From assembly GCF_000024125.1 (NCBI RefSeq), contig NC_013222.1, positions 3,303,501 through 3,367,500 on the forward strand: a stretch of 64,000 bases of DNA, written 5' to 3'. This stretch comes from Robiginitalea biformata HTCC2501. Lineage in GTDB: Bacteria; Bacteroidota; Bacteroidia; Flavobacteriales; Flavobacteriaceae. The notes beneath the pieces were generated by a model that was not told where the DNA came from, ran no database searches, and saw only the letters and a program-made list of their open reading frames with translations. The translations under genes were made by a program, and so were the position numbers. Within the stretch, counting starts at the first letter, position 1. Each line of letters opens with the position of its first letter. Positions 63,601-64,000 of the stretch are shown here, piece after piece.

Positions 63601-64000
63601 CCAGAATGCTGCCGTCACCGAAGTCAAAATTGCCCCTGGAGTTGATGGTGAAGTACTCACAACTGTGGGCGGCATTACTGCGTGGGCTGCACCAGCGGCA
63701 GGGAATGACGATCAGGAAGCATTCGAAGTTCCTTGGGATAATACAAATGTCACCGGTTTTGTGGCCACAAATGTGCAAGCTGCCTTAGATGAAATCATCA
63801 ATAATGTTCCTCCGCTACAAGATGCAGTGGATGTCCCATATGATAATGTTTCCTCCGGATTGACAGGGGATAATGTGCAAGCGGCATTGGACGAAATTGT
63901 CGCGAATATCCCCAGCGACAATCAAATGGCGGATGAGGTGAATTTAAATCCAGGGATAGATGTAGACGGTGACCTCGTTAATGAAACAACCGTTCAGGAA
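60683..64000 (+). CDS. Large secreted modular repeat protein, tail-fibre/adhesin-like (3' end outside window)
   Basis: From ATG 60683 the frame stays open to the last base of the window (1,106 codons). A signal peptide (MNKRRILLLTALFGGLSLTAQ) is followed by a short head with VITRVTDAQMNAINAQQGAVVYNTDGGCIYYFDG, given here by its key parts. The body is built of recurring modules. One is GEVLTTVGGIAVWSAP, in six versions at 61791, 62341, 62590, 62785, 63381 and 63637. Others are LADDAVTTAKI and PYL..N.Q.AIQELKDELD. VGVGTPAPQSKLDVAGATR near 63270-63330 is typical of long tail-fibre-like proteins in Bacteroidetes. It is probably exported and surface-exposed; ligand unknown. Confidence 0.85.
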   Translation, partial: MNKRRILLLTALFGGLSLTAQVKIGDNPQTIDPGSLLELESTDKALVITRVTDAQMNAINAQQGAVVYNTDGGCIYYFDGAAWINICESLGLQFTADAIVNSAPTIVITENGDIVNFEVGEIRSENILDFSIGSQDIQDNSINSDKLAPGSVGAEELQDNTVTDRVMDYSVVTLADFTNDAGYLVSGDIISDDDGNDLFPGTDSGVFYDDQFLQDAIDLNTTLLNIKENLSNKSTDINLGTSNTLYPTQNAVKTYVDNQLGGAFQDLTFNANLLGITGGATTVDLTPYLDNTDDQNASEVPFTPYLTVNSTNTQAAIQELKDELDNVSAGSGTTELADQVTIVGDGSAGNEFEVADQGITPVKIAPSATNGQVLTTTGGNVVWADPAGGGNTTDELVQAFEINGINLELTDAGNTFQVPVADLGTDDQTAGEVGFTPYLTIGANNVQIAIQQLKDELDAGGGGTQNLTSVLTFGNDAGGTGIINLPDPTLAQDAATKAYVDAVAGGGAVEVADQVTITGVGTVGDPFKVADGGVGTTQLADAGVTGAKIAPGVDGEVLTTVGGIAVWSAPSAGGVTTDGTTIEGDGDVTPLSVVAGGISANELADDAVTTAKILDGQVQTPDLADAAVTAIKINPGADGQVLTTVGTTTVWADPAATGGAVTADETTITGDGDATPLSVLPAGITSNELADDAVTPAKLLAGNDDEVLLSSGGAVAWTPLAGLSHSDEPTGIFFGDGSGAPVTNAPNFFWDPALRVGFGGLGIGLEATSHADIAKVQISERLPPSAMTYPLHINNTFGNDGSNVGILFGTSTNTAVAKGAIVYERDQSLFNGRGDFHILQNQTNTIGALPTIADAVFTVTSIGNVGVGTPAPQSKLDVAGATRTQSLELLGGIVDNALSNGTPGDVLSIDGGGQVVWATASAGAVQSDATLSGDGTGGSLLSVADNGINTSKILNGTILEEDFADNAVATAKIQNAAVTEVKIAPGVDGEVLTTVGGITAWAAPAAGNDDQEAFEVPWDNTNVTGFVATNVQAALDEIINNVPPLQDAVDVPYDNVSSGLTGDNVQAALDEIVANIPSDNQMADEVNLNPGIDVDGDLVNETTVQE

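Noticed and set aside
1..64000. tRNA, rRNA, insertion sequence or prophage
   Set aside because: No transposase, integrase, portal or capsid gene, no terminal inverted repeats around genes, and no tRNA-like or rRNA-like stretch was recognised by reading.

Overview
The window looks like chromosome from a moderately high-GC member of the Flavobacteriaceae (Bacteroidetes), similar to Robiginitalea. This is inferred from three things. Many start sites have a Bacteroidetes-type -7 box (TAnnTTTG) upstream and few have strong Shine-Dalgarno sites. The gene families are typical of the group: DUF1573, DUF6702, THX ribosomal protein, a Flavobacteriia-type rsfS-ftsH-LUD-cdsA-psd-ACBP run, and carboxypeptidase-like regulatory domain proteins. 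Intergenic spaces are short. About 60 protein genes are supported. No rRNA, tRNA, CRISPR array, insertion sequence or prophage was seen.

Layout. 1-7.4 kb: the 3' part of an M20 peptidase, a 44-aa basic protein, PEP carboxylase, a DNA-glycosylase-like protein, ribosomal protein THX, YaaA and RluD-type pseudouridine synthase. 7.4-9.6 kb: PASTA protein, ddl and coaD. 9.8-13.8 kb: a PAS histidine kinase with a stand-alone receiver, then an M14 lipoprotein peptidase. 13.9-21.3 kb: housekeeping block with a Nudix protein, pyrE, SRPBCC protein, birA, rsfS, ftsH, LUD protein, cdsA, psd and an acyl-CoA-binding protein. 21.3-27.8 kb: creatininase-family protein, sterol-desaturase-family membrane protein, an AT-richer LRR lipoprotein, an OmpR-type two-component pair and an outer-membrane protein. 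27.9-34.9 kb: valS, a DUF1573 protein, an aspartyl-protease/PDZ protein, an aminotransferase and murB.

35.2-44.6 kb is rich in regulators: an ECF sigma factor with its anti-sigma factor, a Cys-rich membrane peptide, a second ECF sigma factor, lipA, a divergent GAPDH, a TPR hybrid histidine kinase, lpxK, a Nif3-family protein and a DUF164 coiled-coil protein without its zinc cysteines. 44.7-53.5 kb holds two kynurenine-pathway genes (kmo, kynU). They bracket a translationally coupled DUF2256 / cryptochrome-DASH / FeS-photolyase operon, clpP, a lipoprotein and an MFS transporter. 53.5-60.4 kb: GNAT, O-methyltransferase, PAP2, TatA, M1 peptidase, DUF6702, and two related carboxypeptidase-regulatory-like proteins.

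The most unusual item is an open reading frame from 60683 to the window end (more than 1,100 codons, still open). It encodes a secreted, modular repeat protein that looks like a phage-tail-fibre-type or adhesin surface protein. Its base composition drops sharply towards its 3' part. Other structures worth a second look are three short tandem arrays at gene edges (5174-5246, 31217-31254, 58591-58722), the palindrome-rich leader of the first ECF operon, a set of TTG start codons, and the photolyase operon lying between the kynurenine genes.
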